A stretch of 64,000 nt of DNA from Halocalculus aciditolerans (GCF_014647475.1 NZ_BMPG01000001.1:1054001-1118000); one strand, 5' to 3'; counted from the first letter of the stretch, positions 1 to 8,325 are shown. Program-made: numbers and translations. The notes: generated from the letters alone by a model not told the origin.

Positions 1-140
1 TCCGAACCACGTGCCTCGCGTGTCGCTCCCTACCGGTCGCTCCCGCTCACCCGTTCGGCGGACCTTCGGTCCGCATGGCTCACGGCTATCGCCGTTCGCG
101 TGTCCGGCGGTTCTCGCTCCCTGCGGTCGCTTCGAACCGC
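1..140. repeat. Palindrome-rich intergenic tract after SBDS
   Basis: No gene is seen. The stretch is made of imperfect palindromes, including gcggaccttcggtccgc (around 58-74) and an outer pair gcggttc/gaaccgc directly after the SBDS stop codon. The same outer pair and GAGCG-type filler recur directly after the MetB stop near 23,960-24,013. Read on the SBDS strand it could form a 3'-end hairpin; any function is inference. Confidence 0.5.
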
Positions 141-866
141 CTACCTCGTCGACAGCTCGTCCTTATCCTTGATGACGCGCGTCTCTCCCTCGCCGCTGGT
201 GAGTTCGGCGACGAGGTCGTAAAGCTCGTTCCGCATCCCCGCAGGGAAGGTGAGGACGCCGACCCAGGAGCCGTCGGCCTGCCACTCTTCGCGTTCGAGC
301 TCGCCGAACTGCCGGATCTGCGCCTGCCCGGAGCCCGCGTGCTCGGGCGGGAGGCTCACGGCGACCGTCACCTCCTCGAAACGAATCGGGATGACGGGCC
401 GGAGCGCCTCCAGCGCGTCGTCCACCTGCCCCTCCACCGGCTCCATCGGATCCACGGTGAATCCCGCCTGCTCGAGCGCGGACTCGATGCGTTCCGGCGG
501 ATGCGGCGCATCGTCCATCTGCGGATTCACCGCGTTCCGCGCGATGGTGTTGATGAGCTGTTTGCGCTTCTGCTCTTGCATCTCCTGGCGCTGCTCCGCC
601 GTGATCTGAATCTCCCCGCGCGTCACGACTTCGGGGATGATCTCCATCGGGTCGGTCGTCCCGAACACCTCCTCTAAGTCCTCCTCCGCGGGTCGGTCCC
701 CGCGGGACGCGTTCTCGAAGACGTCCCGCGCGGCGATGACGTCCTCCAGTTCGCCGTCGAACTCGCCGCGCTTCATCGCCAGCGCCGCGTCCGGGTCGAT
801 GAGCACTTCGAAGCGCTCACCGTGCGACTCCAACCGCGCTGTGACGGCTTCGTCGAGCGAAATCAT
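141..866 (-). CDS. Ribosome maturation protein SBDS (Sdo1 family)
   Basis: The 241-residue protein matches archaeal SBDS throughout. It begins MISLDEAVTARLESHGERFE, carries the FYSH-domain segment ending in the EVFGTTDPMEIIPEV region, then a helical middle domain (QMQEQKRKQLINTIARNAVNPQ) and a ferredoxin-like C-terminal domain. The family acts in late maturation of the large ribosomal subunit, releasing the aIF6-type anti-association factor. It follows psmA on the same strand with 189 bases between them and has its own TATA-like box 27 bases before the ATG, so it can be transcribed separately as a leaderless mRNA. Length and domain order are normal. Confidence 0.93.
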   Translation of the reverse strand: MISLDEAVTARLESHGERFEVLIDPDAALAMKRGEFDGELEDVIAARDVFENASRGDRPAEEDLEEVFGTTDPMEIIPEVVTRGEIQITAEQRQEMQEQKRKQLINTIARNAVNPQMDDAPHPPERIESALEQAGFTVDPMEPVEGQVDDALEALRPVIPIRFEEVTVAVSLPPEHAGSGQAQIRQFGELEREEWQADGSWVGVLTFPAGMRNELYDLVAELTSGEGETRVIKDKDELSTR

Positions 867-892
867 GGATGCGTAAGCGTTCGCCCGGACCG

Positions 893-900
893 CCTAAAAC
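893..900 (-). promoter_or_regulatory. TATA-like box for SBDS
   Basis: On the minus strand this reads gttttagg, 27 bases before the SBDS ATG. That is the usual haloarchaeal spacing for a leaderless transcript. The same octamer stands before rnp3. Confidence 0.5.
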
Positions 901-1055
901 CCTTTCCGCGCCACCGGACGCTCGCCGCCTCCACCGACCTCCGAACAACTTGCTGCCACCACCGAACCCGAGAACTCGTCCGAGGGTGATTCGACACTCG
1001 GGCGAGAGCGGCGTCGCTACGCGGCGCGAAAAACGGTGAGAATCGGGTGTCGTCG

Positions 1056-1811
1056 TTACTCCGCGGACTCGTCGGATTCGTCCTTCTGGAGGTCGTGCTC
1101 GACGAGGTACTCCTCGATCTCGTCGTTCGTGAGCTCGATGAAGGACTCCGTCTCCGCGTCCACGGTCGCGACGCCGACGCCGCTCGGCGTCAGGCCTTCC
1201 TCGTGGACTTCGCCGAGACCGGCGAGCGCGAGCCCGACCGCCTGGTCGAGTTCGAGGTCCTCGGAGTAGTTGTCCTCTAAGAACGCCTGGACGTCGTCGC
1301 GGCCGCTGCCGATGGCGAGCGCCTTCCACTCGTTCGGCGTGCCGGACGGGTCCGTCTCGTAGAGGTAGGGCTGGCCGTCGTCGACGCCGCCGATGACGAG
1401 CGCGACGCCGAACGGGCGCGCGCCGCCGACCTGCGTGTACTGCTGGATGTGGTCGGTGACGTCCTTCGTCAGCGTCTCCACGGAGATCGGTTCGCCGTAG
1501 CGGAGGCGGTTCACCTGACTGTCGCGGCGCGCGAAGTCGATGAGTTGGCGCGCGTCGGCGACGTGCCCGGCGGACGCGATGCCGATGTGGTCGTCCGCTT
1601 TGTGGATTTTCTCGACGCTCGTCTCCTCCATGAGCGGCGACCGGATGCGCTTGTCCACGACGAGCACGACGCCGTCCTTCGCGCGAACGCCGATGCTGGC
1701 GCTCCCGCGTTTGACGGCTTCACGTGCGTACTCGACCTGGTAGAGCCGGCCGTCCGGGGAGAAGATCGTGATTCCTCGGTCGTATGCCTGCTGTTGGGAT
1801 TGACCCTGCAT
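1056..1811 (-). CDS. psmA: Proteasome subunit alpha
   Basis: The 251-residue protein has the archaeal alpha-subunit signature near the N-terminus (YDRGITIFSPDGRLYQVEYA), the conserved GVVLVVDKR strand, and the GxGRDDVQAFLEDNY region. Alpha subunits form the outer heptameric rings of the 20S core and gate substrate entry; they are not catalytic. The C-terminus is an acidic tail (DESDESAE). The gene starts 6 bases after rnp2 on the same strand, an arrangement typical of haloarchaea (RNase P subunits, psmA, SBDS), so cotranscription with rnp2 is likely. Confidence 0.97.
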   Translation of the reverse strand: MQGQSQQQAYDRGITIFSPDGRLYQVEYAREAVKRGSASIGVRAKDGVVLVVDKRIRSPLMEETSVEKIHKADDHIGIASAGHVADARQLIDFARRDSQVNRLRYGEPISVETLTKDVTDHIQQYTQVGGARPFGVALVIGGVDDGQPYLYETDPSGTPNEWKALAIGSGRDDVQAFLEDNYSEDLELDQAVGLALAGLGEVHEEGLTPSGVGVATVDAETESFIELTNDEIEEYLVEHDLQKDESDESAE

Positions 1812-1817
1812 AATGTA

Positions 1818-2297
1818 TCACTCTAGGTCAGACGCCGTCGCGCCCACGTGTTGGCCGTCCCCCGCGAGATCGACAACGCCGTCGCGACGAACGGCGCGGT
1901 AGGACTGGCCCTGGAACACGACGTCTTCTTCGACTGAACGTTCCGCCGCGCGTCCTAAATACTTTTCTTCCGCAGTCCGCACCGTCCCCGAAATCCCTCG
2001 AACGCGGACGCGCACGGGGGTGTCGTCGACGGTGTCGACGCACGCGAGGGCGGCCCGCCCGGACGCCACTTCGTCGCGGCGAACGCGAACGACCGCCTCC
2101 CCGCTCCCCCCGTCGGAGTCGAAGGAGAGCAAGCGGAGGTCGGCGTCCGCGGAGCCGGGGTCGCCGAGCAGGTTCCCGGCGGCGTACCAGAGGGCGCGCT
2201 GGAAGCCGTGCCGGGAGAGCTCGGCGTCCGGCCGGGTTTCGATGCCGACGGCGAGATACCGCCAGCGCGGCCGGACGTGCTTCGGGAGGTGCTTCAC
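1818..2297 (-). CDS. rnp2: Ribonuclease P protein component 2 (Pop5/Rpp14)
   Basis: The 159-residue protein starts MKHLPKHVRPRWRYLAVGIE, the conserved opening of archaeal Pop5. It has the alpha-beta sandwich pattern including WYAAGNLLGD and the strand EAVVRVRRDEV followed by RVRGISGTVRTAEEKYLG. Pop5 pairs with Rpp30 to activate the RNase P RNA for 5' processing of pre-tRNA. The partner Rpp30 gene lies 171 bases upstream on the same strand; a tandem repeat tract fills the gap. Confidence 0.93.
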   Translation of the reverse strand: MKHLPKHVRPRWRYLAVGIETRPDAELSRHGFQRALWYAAGNLLGDPGSADADLRLLSFDSDGGSGEAVVRVRRDEVASGRAALACVDTVDDTPVRVRVRGISGTVRTAEEKYLGRAAERSVEEDVVFQGQSYRAVRRDGVVDLAGDGQHVGATASDLE

Positions 2298-2342
2298 GGT
2301 ACGCCACGTACGACCGCGCGCCGTTAAGGCGTTCTGTTACAC

Positions 2343-2441
2343 GCGGGATACCCCGGTTCGACGGACGGGGAGGATGCGGGATACCCCGGTTCGACAGACG
2401 GGGGAGGACACGAGATTCCCCGGTTCAGTAGACCGGAAGAC
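2343..2441. repeat. Tandem repeat of about 33 bp, 2.9 copies
   Basis: Unit 1 (2343-2375) and unit 2 (2376-2409) both begin gcgggataccccggttcga and end in a G-rich segment. Unit 3 (2410-2441) is degenerate but keeps ccccggttc. The array lies after the rnp3 stop and before rnp2. On the minus strand each unit carries a version of tctgtcgaaccgg, a motif also found after two other genes (6791 and 13512). Confidence 0.8.
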
Positions 2442-2468
2442 GGCGAGCGGGCGGGTGTGTTGTGCGCG

Positions 2469-3173
2469 CTAGTCCCAGTCGTCGGGGTCGTATCTGCCGC
2501 GTCGGACGCCGGGGGCGATGTAGTCGTCGTTGAGGCGGTCGCGGTTGCGTTCGGCGAGGACGCCCCATTCGCGGAGGCCGCGGCGGATCTGTTCGCGGCT
2601 GAAGCCGATCTCCTCGCCGAGCGCGAGGAGTTCGCGGGGGGCGCGGACGTGGAGGTGTGAGCGGGGGCGGGCGGAGACGACGTAGGGGGTGTCGTACTGC
2701 TCGACGAGTTCGCGGAGTTTCCGGAGGCCGCGGAGCGCGCGGATGCGCGGGCCGCCGGTCTTCCGGAGGACGGGGGCGAGGTCGAATTCGACGCGGACGC
2801 CGTGCTCGCGGGCGGCTTTCGCGACGACGTGGTTCACGTCGCCGTCGGCCTCCATCGGCGCGCTCAGGACGTCGACTTTCGGTTCTTCGGCGGCGAACCG
2901 GTTGAGTTCGGGCGTGCCGCCGCGGAGGATGAGGAGTGTGGTTTCGGGGCGGCGGGAGCCGACCGCGCCGGCGGCGGAGGACGGGTCGGACGCGACGACC
3001 TCGACGGCGTCGACCACGTCGAAGTCCTCGGGAGCGTCGGGCGCGCCGACCAGGTCGTCCGCGGACGTGACCGACCGGGCGACCATTCCGTCGTACCCGG
3101 CGCGGTCGAGGGTCGCGGCGAACCGCGACACCGTCGCGTCGCCGACGGGATACGGGTAGACGGCCTCGTACAT
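2469..3173 (-). CDS. rnp3: Ribonuclease P protein component 3 (Rpp30)
   Basis: The 234-residue protein has the Rpp30/PHP TIM-barrel pattern: it opens MYEAVYPYPVGDATVSRFA, contains GVRVEFDLAPVLR in the middle, and has VVSARPRSHLHVRAPRELLA near the end. It partners Pop5 in archaeal RNase P. A TATA-like box stands 23-30 bases before the ATG, so this is likely the first gene of the rnp3-rnp2-psmA series. A convergent or overlapping partner is absent. Confidence 0.92.
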   Translation of the reverse strand: MYEAVYPYPVGDATVSRFAATLDRAGYDGMVARSVTSADDLVGAPDAPEDFDVVDAVEVVASDPSSAAGAVGSRRPETTLLILRGGTPELNRFAAEEPKVDVLSAPMEADGDVNHVVAKAAREHGVRVEFDLAPVLRKTGGPRIRALRGLRKLRELVEQYDTPYVVSARPRSHLHVRAPRELLALGEEIGFSREQIRRGLREWGVLAERNRDRLNDDYIAPGVRRGRYDPDDWD

Positions 3174-3195
3174 ACCTACGAGTGGCGGAGGGCGG

Positions 3196-3203
3196 CCTAA
3201 AAC
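3196..3203 (-). promoter_or_regulatory. TATA-like box for rnp3
   Basis: On the minus strand this reads gttttagg, centred about 27 bases before the rnp3 ATG, predicting a leaderless mRNA. Confidence 0.5.
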
Positions 3204-3299
3204 ACCCGCGGTTCGACCGGCGCGCGTCAGGCCGAGGCGTCGACGAGAGAGGCGACTCCGATGCCGACGGCGGCGGGTCGCCCGAGGTCGCGTGCGGCG

Positions 3300-4373
3300 T
3301 TACTGGGCCTCCGTGTTCTCGGGCGGGCGTTCGACGCCCCGAATCTCGAAGCGCGCGCCGCCGGCGTCGCCCTCGGTGGCGTCGACGGTCCAGCCGTGGG
3401 CGTCCGCGATGGCGGCCACGATGCTCAGCCCGTAGCCGGTGCCGGCGTTCGGGCCGCCGCGCGCGCCCGGCTGGAAGAGGCGGGCGCGGACCTCCTCGGT
3501 GAGCCCGGGGCCGTCGTCGGCGACGTAGAACCCCGTGGTCGACGCTCCATCGTGCGAGGTGTCGTCGAGAGCCCCGACGGTGACGGTGACGTCGGAGCCG
3601 GCGTGCTGGACGGCGTTCCGGAAGAGGTTCCCGAGGAGTTCGTAGAGGCGGTCGAAGTCGGCGAGGAGCGTGGCGTCGGCGGCGTCGTCGGTGAGCGTCA
3701 GCGTGGCGTCGGGGGTGGCGACGTCCGACCACGACGCGCGGACGACGCGGTCCAAGGAGACGGGTTCGAGGTCGCCGACGAGGTCGCCCTGCCGGGCGAG
3801 TTCGAGGACGTCCTCGATGAGCGTCAGCATGCGCTCGTGGGCGGCGTCCACTCGCTCGAAGGCGGCGGTATCGTCGGTCTCCCGTGCGGTGTCCAGCCAG
3901 CCCATAGCGGCGTTCAGCGGGTTGCGGAGGTCGTGAGCGACGGTGCTGGCGAACTGGTCGAGGCGCGTCGCCTGGTCGGCGAGTTCGGCTTCGCGTTCGC
4001 GGAGCGCGACGGTCGCGCGGCGGTGGCGGAGCAGCGTCTCGACGCGCGCGTCGAGTTCGCGGCGGCGCACCGGCGTCCGGATGACGTCCGTGACGAACCG
4101 CCAGACGTCGTCGTCGGCGCGCTCGTCGTCCCCGAGGAAGAGGAGGACCGGCGAGAACACGCGCGTCTCCGTCGACCACGCGGCGAGCGCGCTCCGGTGA
4201 CGCGTCGCGTTCTGCGCGTCGACGAGGACGAGCGCGACGTCGCCCGACACGCTCCCGAAGGTCCGCGGCGACGGCGCTCGGACGTCGTGTCTCGGCCGCA
4301 GTCGCTCGGCGAGGAGCTCGCGGTCGCGGGGCCGATCGACGAGGACGAGCAGCGTGTCTGCCGGCGCAGCCAT
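3300..4373 (-). CDS. Sensor histidine kinase with N-terminal receiver-like domain
   Basis: The start at 4373 is chosen because its ATG overlaps the TGA of the upstream kaiC-like gene (TGATG). This gives 357 residues. Residues 5-115 resemble a receiver domain, with a candidate Asp52 in LVLVDAQN and a TPVRRREL segment near 100. A helical linker follows, then the H-box STVAHDLRNPL (His147), an N-box (LFRNAVQHA) and G-boxes (DDGPGL, GTGYGLSI). There are no membrane helices, so it is probably soluble. Translational coupling to the KaiC-like ATPase suggests the two work in one signalling unit. The input signal is unknown. Confidence 0.88.
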   Translation of the reverse strand: MAAPADTLLVLVDRPRDRELLAERLRPRHDVRAPSPRTFGSVSGDVALVLVDAQNATRHRSALAAWSTETRVFSPVLLFLGDDERADDDVWRFVTDVIRTPVRRRELDARVETLLRHRRATVALREREAELADQATRLDQFASTVAHDLRNPLNAAMGWLDTARETDDTAAFERVDAAHERMLTLIEDVLELARQGDLVGDLEPVSLDRVVRASWSDVATPDATLTLTDDAADATLLADFDRLYELLGNLFRNAVQHAGSDVTVTVGALDDTSHDGASTTGFYVADDGPGLTEEVRARLFQPGARGGPNAGTGYGLSIVAAIADAHGWTVDATEGDAGGARFEIRGVERPPENTEAQ

Positions 4374-5896
4374 CAGCGCTCCCAGGGCGGCCGGCGGTCG
4401 TCGCGCAGCCACGGCGGCTCCCAGTTCGCGTTCGCCCACGGCGGCCGACGCCCCTCGGGGTCTGGGTTCGAGGCGAGTTCGGGCGTGCCCGTGAGGATGC
4501 CGCGGAGGTTCGTCAGCGGCTCGCCGACCTTGATGCCGTTCGCCGTGATTTCGAGTTCGCGGAGGAGGCGCTCGTAGCCGCTCGTCCGCTTCTTCAGCAC
4601 GCCGATGACCTTCCGGAGCTCTCCCTGGAGTTCGACGTGGCGGAGGAAGATGATGTTGTCCGCGATGTAGCTCAGACTGGAGTCGGTCGCGCGGAACTCG
4701 CCCGTCACGGACGCGGTTTCGTCGACGAGGACGACGGTGACGCCCATGTTCTTCAGGTATCGACAGAGGGCGTGTAGCCGCCGCATGTGGGATTCTTCGC
4801 CGTCGCGAGCCGAGACGCTGTACCCCTTGATGCCGTCGATCATCACGATGCGCGCGTCTTCTTCTTCGACTTCGCGGCGGACCTCCTCGCAGAACTCCTG
4901 CGGCGTCGTTTCGAGGGGCTCCATGACTTCGACGGAGAGCGTGCCGCGTTCCCGCATCTCCTTGACGGGAATGTTGACGGCCTCCGAGCGCTCCATAAAG
5001 GTCGCCTCGTTCTCCTCGAAGAGGTAGACGACGGAGCGCTCGCCGCGTCCCGCGGCCTCCTTCATGAACTGCGTGCCCGTCGTCGTCTTCCCGACGCCCG
5101 TCGGCCCGCTGAGAACGGACGTCGTGCCGCGTTCGAGGCCGCCGTGCAGGAGTTCGTCCATCTCCGGAATCCCCGAGGAGATGGGTTCCGCGACGAACGA
5201 CTGCCCGTACGCCTCCGGCATGAGCTCCGGGGCGACTTTCAGCCCGTCGTCCGTGATGCGGAAGACGTGGTCGCCGGTGAGAACGCCCGACCCGCGGAAC
5301 TTCGGCACGCGGACGTACCGCACGTCCCGGTCGCGTTCGAGGAGGATGGTGCCGTCAGTGACGTACTGGAGGGTCTGCCCGCCCGTGTCGTCCGGCTGGC
5401 TCGTGAACACGACCGTCGCGCCCTTCGACTCCAAGTAGGTGGCGAGCGACCGAATCTGCTTCCTGAACTGGTACTCGTCCGGCGACAGGAGTTCGAGCTG
5501 GGTGACGGGGTCGATGACGATGCGGTCCGGTTCGAGGTCGTCGACGGCGTCGAGGATGCGGTCGGTTATCGACGGCCCCTCGACTTCGTCCGCGGCGAAC
5601 ACCGTGTAGGGCTCCTCGTTCCGCGCTTCCTCCGGGCTCGGACTGAGGTCGAGGAAGTCGACGCCGTCGAGGTCGAGGCCGATCTCCGCGGCGTTCGCCC
5701 GGATGGCGTCCGGCGACTCCTCGAAGTTCACGCACAGCGCCGTCTCGCCCCGCTCGACGCCCGCCGCGAGGAACTTCAGGCCGAACACCGTCTTCCCGGT
5801 CCCCGGCCCCCCCTCTAGCAGGTAGCGCCGGCCCGGGACGAGACCCCCCTTGAGGATACGGTCGAGCCCCGAAACGCCGGTGCTGATTCGCTCCAT
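4373..5896 (-). CDS. KaiC-like dual RecA-domain ATPase
   Basis: The 507-residue protein has two KaiC-type RecA domains. Domain 1 has Walker A GGPGTGKT (29-36), the catalytic-type FEES (58-61) and IVIDP (126-130). Domain 2 has Walker A GPTGVGKT (264-271), FEENEA after a conserved strand, and IVMIDG as Walker B. It lacks obvious KaiA/KaiB-binding features, and the tail is a Trp/Pro-rich segment (PPWANANWEPPWLRDDRRPP). Haloarchaea encode many such proteins; some are under light-dark control, but most are uncharacterised. The downstream kinase gene overlaps it by one base. Clock function is not established here. Confidence 0.88.
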   Translation of the reverse strand: MERISTGVSGLDRILKGGLVPGRRYLLEGGPGTGKTVFGLKFLAAGVERGETALCVNFEESPDAIRANAAEIGLDLDGVDFLDLSPSPEEARNEEPYTVFAADEVEGPSITDRILDAVDDLEPDRIVIDPVTQLELLSPDEYQFRKQIRSLATYLESKGATVVFTSQPDDTGGQTLQYVTDGTILLERDRDVRYVRVPKFRGSGVLTGDHVFRITDDGLKVAPELMPEAYGQSFVAEPISSGIPEMDELLHGGLERGTTSVLSGPTGVGKTTTGTQFMKEAAGRGERSVVYLFEENEATFMERSEAVNIPVKEMRERGTLSVEVMEPLETTPQEFCEEVRREVEEEDARIVMIDGIKGYSVSARDGEESHMRRLHALCRYLKNMGVTVVLVDETASVTGEFRATDSSLSYIADNIIFLRHVELQGELRKVIGVLKKRTSGYERLLRELEITANGIKVGEPLTNLRGILTGTPELASNPDPEGRRPPWANANWEPPWLRDDRRPPWER

Positions 5897-5917
5897 ACAG
5901 TCGCCTTCCGACGCGCA

Positions 5918-5926
5918 ACTAATAAC
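5918..5926 (-). promoter_or_regulatory. TATA-like box for the kaiC-like/kinase operon
   Basis: On the minus strand this reads gttattagt, about 25-30 bases before the kaiC-like ATG at 5896. Confidence 0.45.
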
Positions 5927-5972
5927 GTTGCCTCCCCGAACGGCTTTGGTTGTCCGTCACAAGGAATCCCGC

Positions 5973-6770
5973 ATGGAGCAGGCGCTGCGGCTCGGCCTCG
6001 GGACGTCCGGAAACGACGACGCGGCGGAGTGCGCGGAGACCGTGAAGACCGCGCTCGAACTCGGCTACCGGCACGTCGACACCGCGCAGATGTACGACAA
6101 CGAGGCGGCCGTCGGCGACGGCGTCGCCCGCGCCGACGTCCCCCGCAAGGACGTCTTCCTCGCGACGAAGATTCACCCCGACAACCTCGCGTACGACGAC
6201 GTCATCGAGAGCGCCGCGGCGAGCCTCGACCGCCTCGGCGTCGACTCCGTCGACCTCCTCTACGTCCACTGGCCGACGGGCGCGTACGACCCGGAGGAGA
6301 CGCTCCCGGCGTTCGACGAGCTCTACGCGGACGGGAAGACCCGGCACGTCGGCGTCTCGAACTTCACGACGGACCTCCTCGACGAAGCGCGGGACGTCCT
6401 CGACGCGCCCGTGTTCGCGAATCAGGTCGAACTCCACCCCTACCTCCAGCAGCACGCCCTCCGCGCGTACGGCCGCGAGCACAACATTCCGCTCGTCGCG
6501 TACGCCCCGCTCGGCCGCCGCGAACTCCTCGACGACCCCATCATCGGGAGCGTCGCCGAGAAACACGCCGTCAGCCCCGCCCGCGTCATCCTCGCCTGGC
6601 ACCTCTCCCTCGACACCGTCGCCCCCATCCCGAAAGCGACGAGCGACGCGCACCTCCGCGACAACTACGCCGCCCACGACCTCTCCCTCGACGCCGAAGA
6701 CTACGAGCGCCTCCTCGAACTCGACCGCGGCGAGCGGTTCTTCGACCCCGACGACGCCCCCTGGCGGTAG
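5973..6770 (+). CDS. Aldo/keto reductase
   Basis: The ATG at 5973 starts the conserved region (MEQALRLGLGTSGNDDAAEC). Upstream in-frame codons lie in the promoter region of the divergent kaiC-like gene. The 265-residue (beta/alpha)8 protein has the family tetrad region: DTAQMYDNE with catalytic Asp and Tyr (about 37-45), Lys in LATKIHP, and His in LYVHWP. The NADP-binding segment IPKATSDAHLRDN lies near the C-terminus. The family reduces aldehydes or ketones with NADPH; the substrate is unknown. It is shorter than many members but intact. Confidence 0.93.
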   Translation: MEQALRLGLGTSGNDDAAECAETVKTALELGYRHVDTAQMYDNEAAVGDGVARADVPRKDVFLATKIHPDNLAYDDVIESAAASLDRLGVDSVDLLYVHWPTGAYDPEETLPAFDELYADGKTRHVGVSNFTTDLLDEARDVLDAPVFANQVELHPYLQQHALRAYGREHNIPLVAYAPLGRRELLDDPIIGSVAEKHAVSPARVILAWHLSLDTVAPIPKATSDAHLRDNYAAHDLSLDAEDYERLLELDRGERFFDPDDAPWR

Positions 6771-6790
6771 GACTGGATACCGGCACTGCC

Positions 6791-6808
6791 CCGTCTGTCG
6801 AACCGGGC
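6791..6808 (+). repeat. Dispersed motif ccgtctgtcgaaccgggc
   Basis: This copy lies 21 bases after the aldo/keto reductase stop. The core tctgtcgaacc also occurs at 13512-13530 after another plus-strand gene, and on the minus strand in the 2343-2441 tandem array. In each place it sits just after a gene and in the sense direction. Confidence 0.55.
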
Positions 6809-6857
6809 CATATCGGCACGCGACAGACGTATGTCGCGGGAGCGAATGCTTCTAGGT

Positions 6858-7847
6858 GTGGCACGACCCCTCCGGTTCCGGCACTCGACCGAATCCTGGT
6901 CCGACGGTCGCGTGCGAAGTCAACTCCTCTCCTCGCTCGACAGCAACATCGGCGCGGAGATGTCGACCCCGTGGTTCAAACCCCCCGGAGGATACACTGC
7001 GCGCCGATTCGACATGGCGAACGGCGACGTCGCGCTGTTCGCGTGGCGCGACGACGACGCCTACTGGATGGGGAACACGGAGACGCCGAAGGCGCTCTGG
7101 CGAACCGAGAAGTACGGCTTCGAGGAGGTTCCGTGGAAGCTCTCCCGGTGGGTGACCCGCGAACTCACGGCACAGCTCCACGAGGAGACGCCGTGGCTCG
7201 AACCATATCCTTATGTTTCCTGGTTCTTCCTCCCCGTCTTCCTCTCGAAGGACGGCCGCGAGACGACGCGAAACTTCTTCGACGAGCACGCCGGCGGCTT
7301 CCCGGACGCCTCCCGCGACGACGCCCTCGGCTTCTACGAGGACTTCCTCTCCAGCGGGGCGCTCGACGACCACCGCCACGTCATGGCGGGGAAACTCGGG
7401 ACGAGCGAATACCTCGATCATCAGCGGATGAGCGCCGCGATGGGCGAGTTCAACGCCGCCCGCCTCCTCCACGACGCCGGCTACGACCTCACCCCCGAGA
7501 TTCCGGTCGACACCGGACACTCCCTCGACTACGCCGTCGAACACGGCGGCCGCGACGTTCTCGTCGAAGTCACGCGCCCGACGCCGCCGTCCCGCCGCCG
7601 CGCGAGCACGCCCGTCGCCGCCGTCAAGGAGACCGCGGCGTCGAAAGCGACCGGCCAGCTGAAAGAACACGGCGGCGTCGTCCTCCTCGTCGACTGCTCT
7701 TCCTTCTTCGCGGACGACTGGCGGCAGGTCCGCGGCGAGACCCCCGGCGTCCGCCACCGCCCCGCCGCCGTCTACCGCACCCGCCCCGACGGCAGCGTCG
7801 ACGGCTACACCGTCGGCGACGTCCCACTCGACCTCCCCTTCTCGTAG
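6858..7847 (+). CDS. Conserved haloarchaeal protein, DUF5784-like
   Basis: The GTG at 6858 is preferred because conserved sequence (ARPLRFRHSTESWSDGRVR) starts there; an ATG at 6831 would add nine unlikely residues. The 329-residue protein resembles the haloarchaeal family DUF5784, recalled rather than searched. The N-terminal half is rich in aromatic residues (FALFAW-like, YVSWFFLPVFL). The C-terminal half has the pattern SLDYAVEHGGRDVLVEVTRP, then KETAASKATGQLKEHGG and VVLLVDCSSFF. This spacing of Asp, Glu and Lys followed by a hydrophobic strand recalls PD-(D/E)XK nuclease folds, but the canonical ExK is ExT here. The function is unknown. Confidence 0.75.
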   Translation: MARPLRFRHSTESWSDGRVRSQLLSSLDSNIGAEMSTPWFKPPGGYTARRFDMANGDVALFAWRDDDAYWMGNTETPKALWRTEKYGFEEVPWKLSRWVTRELTAQLHEETPWLEPYPYVSWFFLPVFLSKDGRETTRNFFDEHAGGFPDASRDDALGFYEDFLSSGALDDHRHVMAGKLGTSEYLDHQRMSAAMGEFNAARLLHDAGYDLTPEIPVDTGHSLDYAVEHGGRDVLVEVTRPTPPSRRRASTPVAAVKETAASKATGQLKEHGGVVLLVDCSSFFADDWRQVRGETPGVRHRPAAVYRTRPDGSVDGYTVGDVPLDLPFS

Positions 7848-8150
7848 TCAGAGCTCGCGGACCTCGTAGTGCCGAGCGGTGTCCTCCCAGTCCTTCAGGA
7901 CCTCGCGTGCGGCGTCGGGGACGTGGGCTTCCGCGTACTGCTCGCCCGCGAAGGATTCGACGGCGGCCCAATCAGGGAAGGTGATGGTGGTGACGAACTC
8001 GACGTCGTCGTCGCGGTCGCGGCGGCCGACGCGAAAGCCCGTGATGTCGCTCTCCGCGCGGAAGCGCGGCGCGATTTCGTCGGCGAGGAGTGCTTCGTAG
8101 GCGTCGGCGTCTCCGGGTTCCGTCCAGCCGTACCAGATGCGTTCGATCAC
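7848..8150 (-). CDS. Antibiotic biosynthesis monooxygenase-like (ABM) protein
   Basis: The start is a GTG at 8150 giving MIERIWYGWTEPGDADAYE; longer in-frame extensions are Arg-rich and do not look like coding sequence. The 100-residue protein has the dimeric alpha+beta-barrel pattern of ABM-like proteins: an aromatic first strand, the helix DAYEALLADEI, GFRVGRRD, EFVTTITFPDWAAVESFAG and a final helix. It converges on the DUF5784-like gene without spacing. Members are often small oxidoreductases or heme-linked enzymes; no catalytic residue can be named here. Confidence 0.75.
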   Translation of the reverse strand: MIERIWYGWTEPGDADAYEALLADEIAPRFRAESDITGFRVGRRDRDDDVEFVTTITFPDWAAVESFAGEQYAEAHVPDAAREVLKDWEDTARHYEVREL

Positions 8151-8325
8151 ACGTCGCCGTTCGCGCGTCTCGGGGATAGACGTGGCGTCGGCGCGCGGGC
8201 ACGCCGGGCGTTCTCGGGGAGGGAAACGGTGATATGGGTTGCCGACGCACAGGTATCGAGGAACCGAATGTCTCAGCGAGTGAGTTCGACGCGCGTCGAC
8301 AAAGACGAGGGGGAGTGAGGAGCGG

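Noticed and set aside
2343-2441. Possible CRISPR array
   Set aside because: Units are directly adjacent with no unique spacers, and no cas genes are nearby.
2425-4179. A 584-codon open frame on the minus strand across rnp3 and the histidine kinase
   Set aside because: It is almost only Arg, Pro and Gly, as expected for an out-of-frame reading of high-GC haloarchaeal genes; the rnp3 and kinase frames have real motifs.
6029-7984. A 651-codon plus-strand open frame over the aldo/keto reductase and DUF5784-like genes
   Set aside because: Arg/Pro-rich shadow frame running through two genuine genes and their gap.
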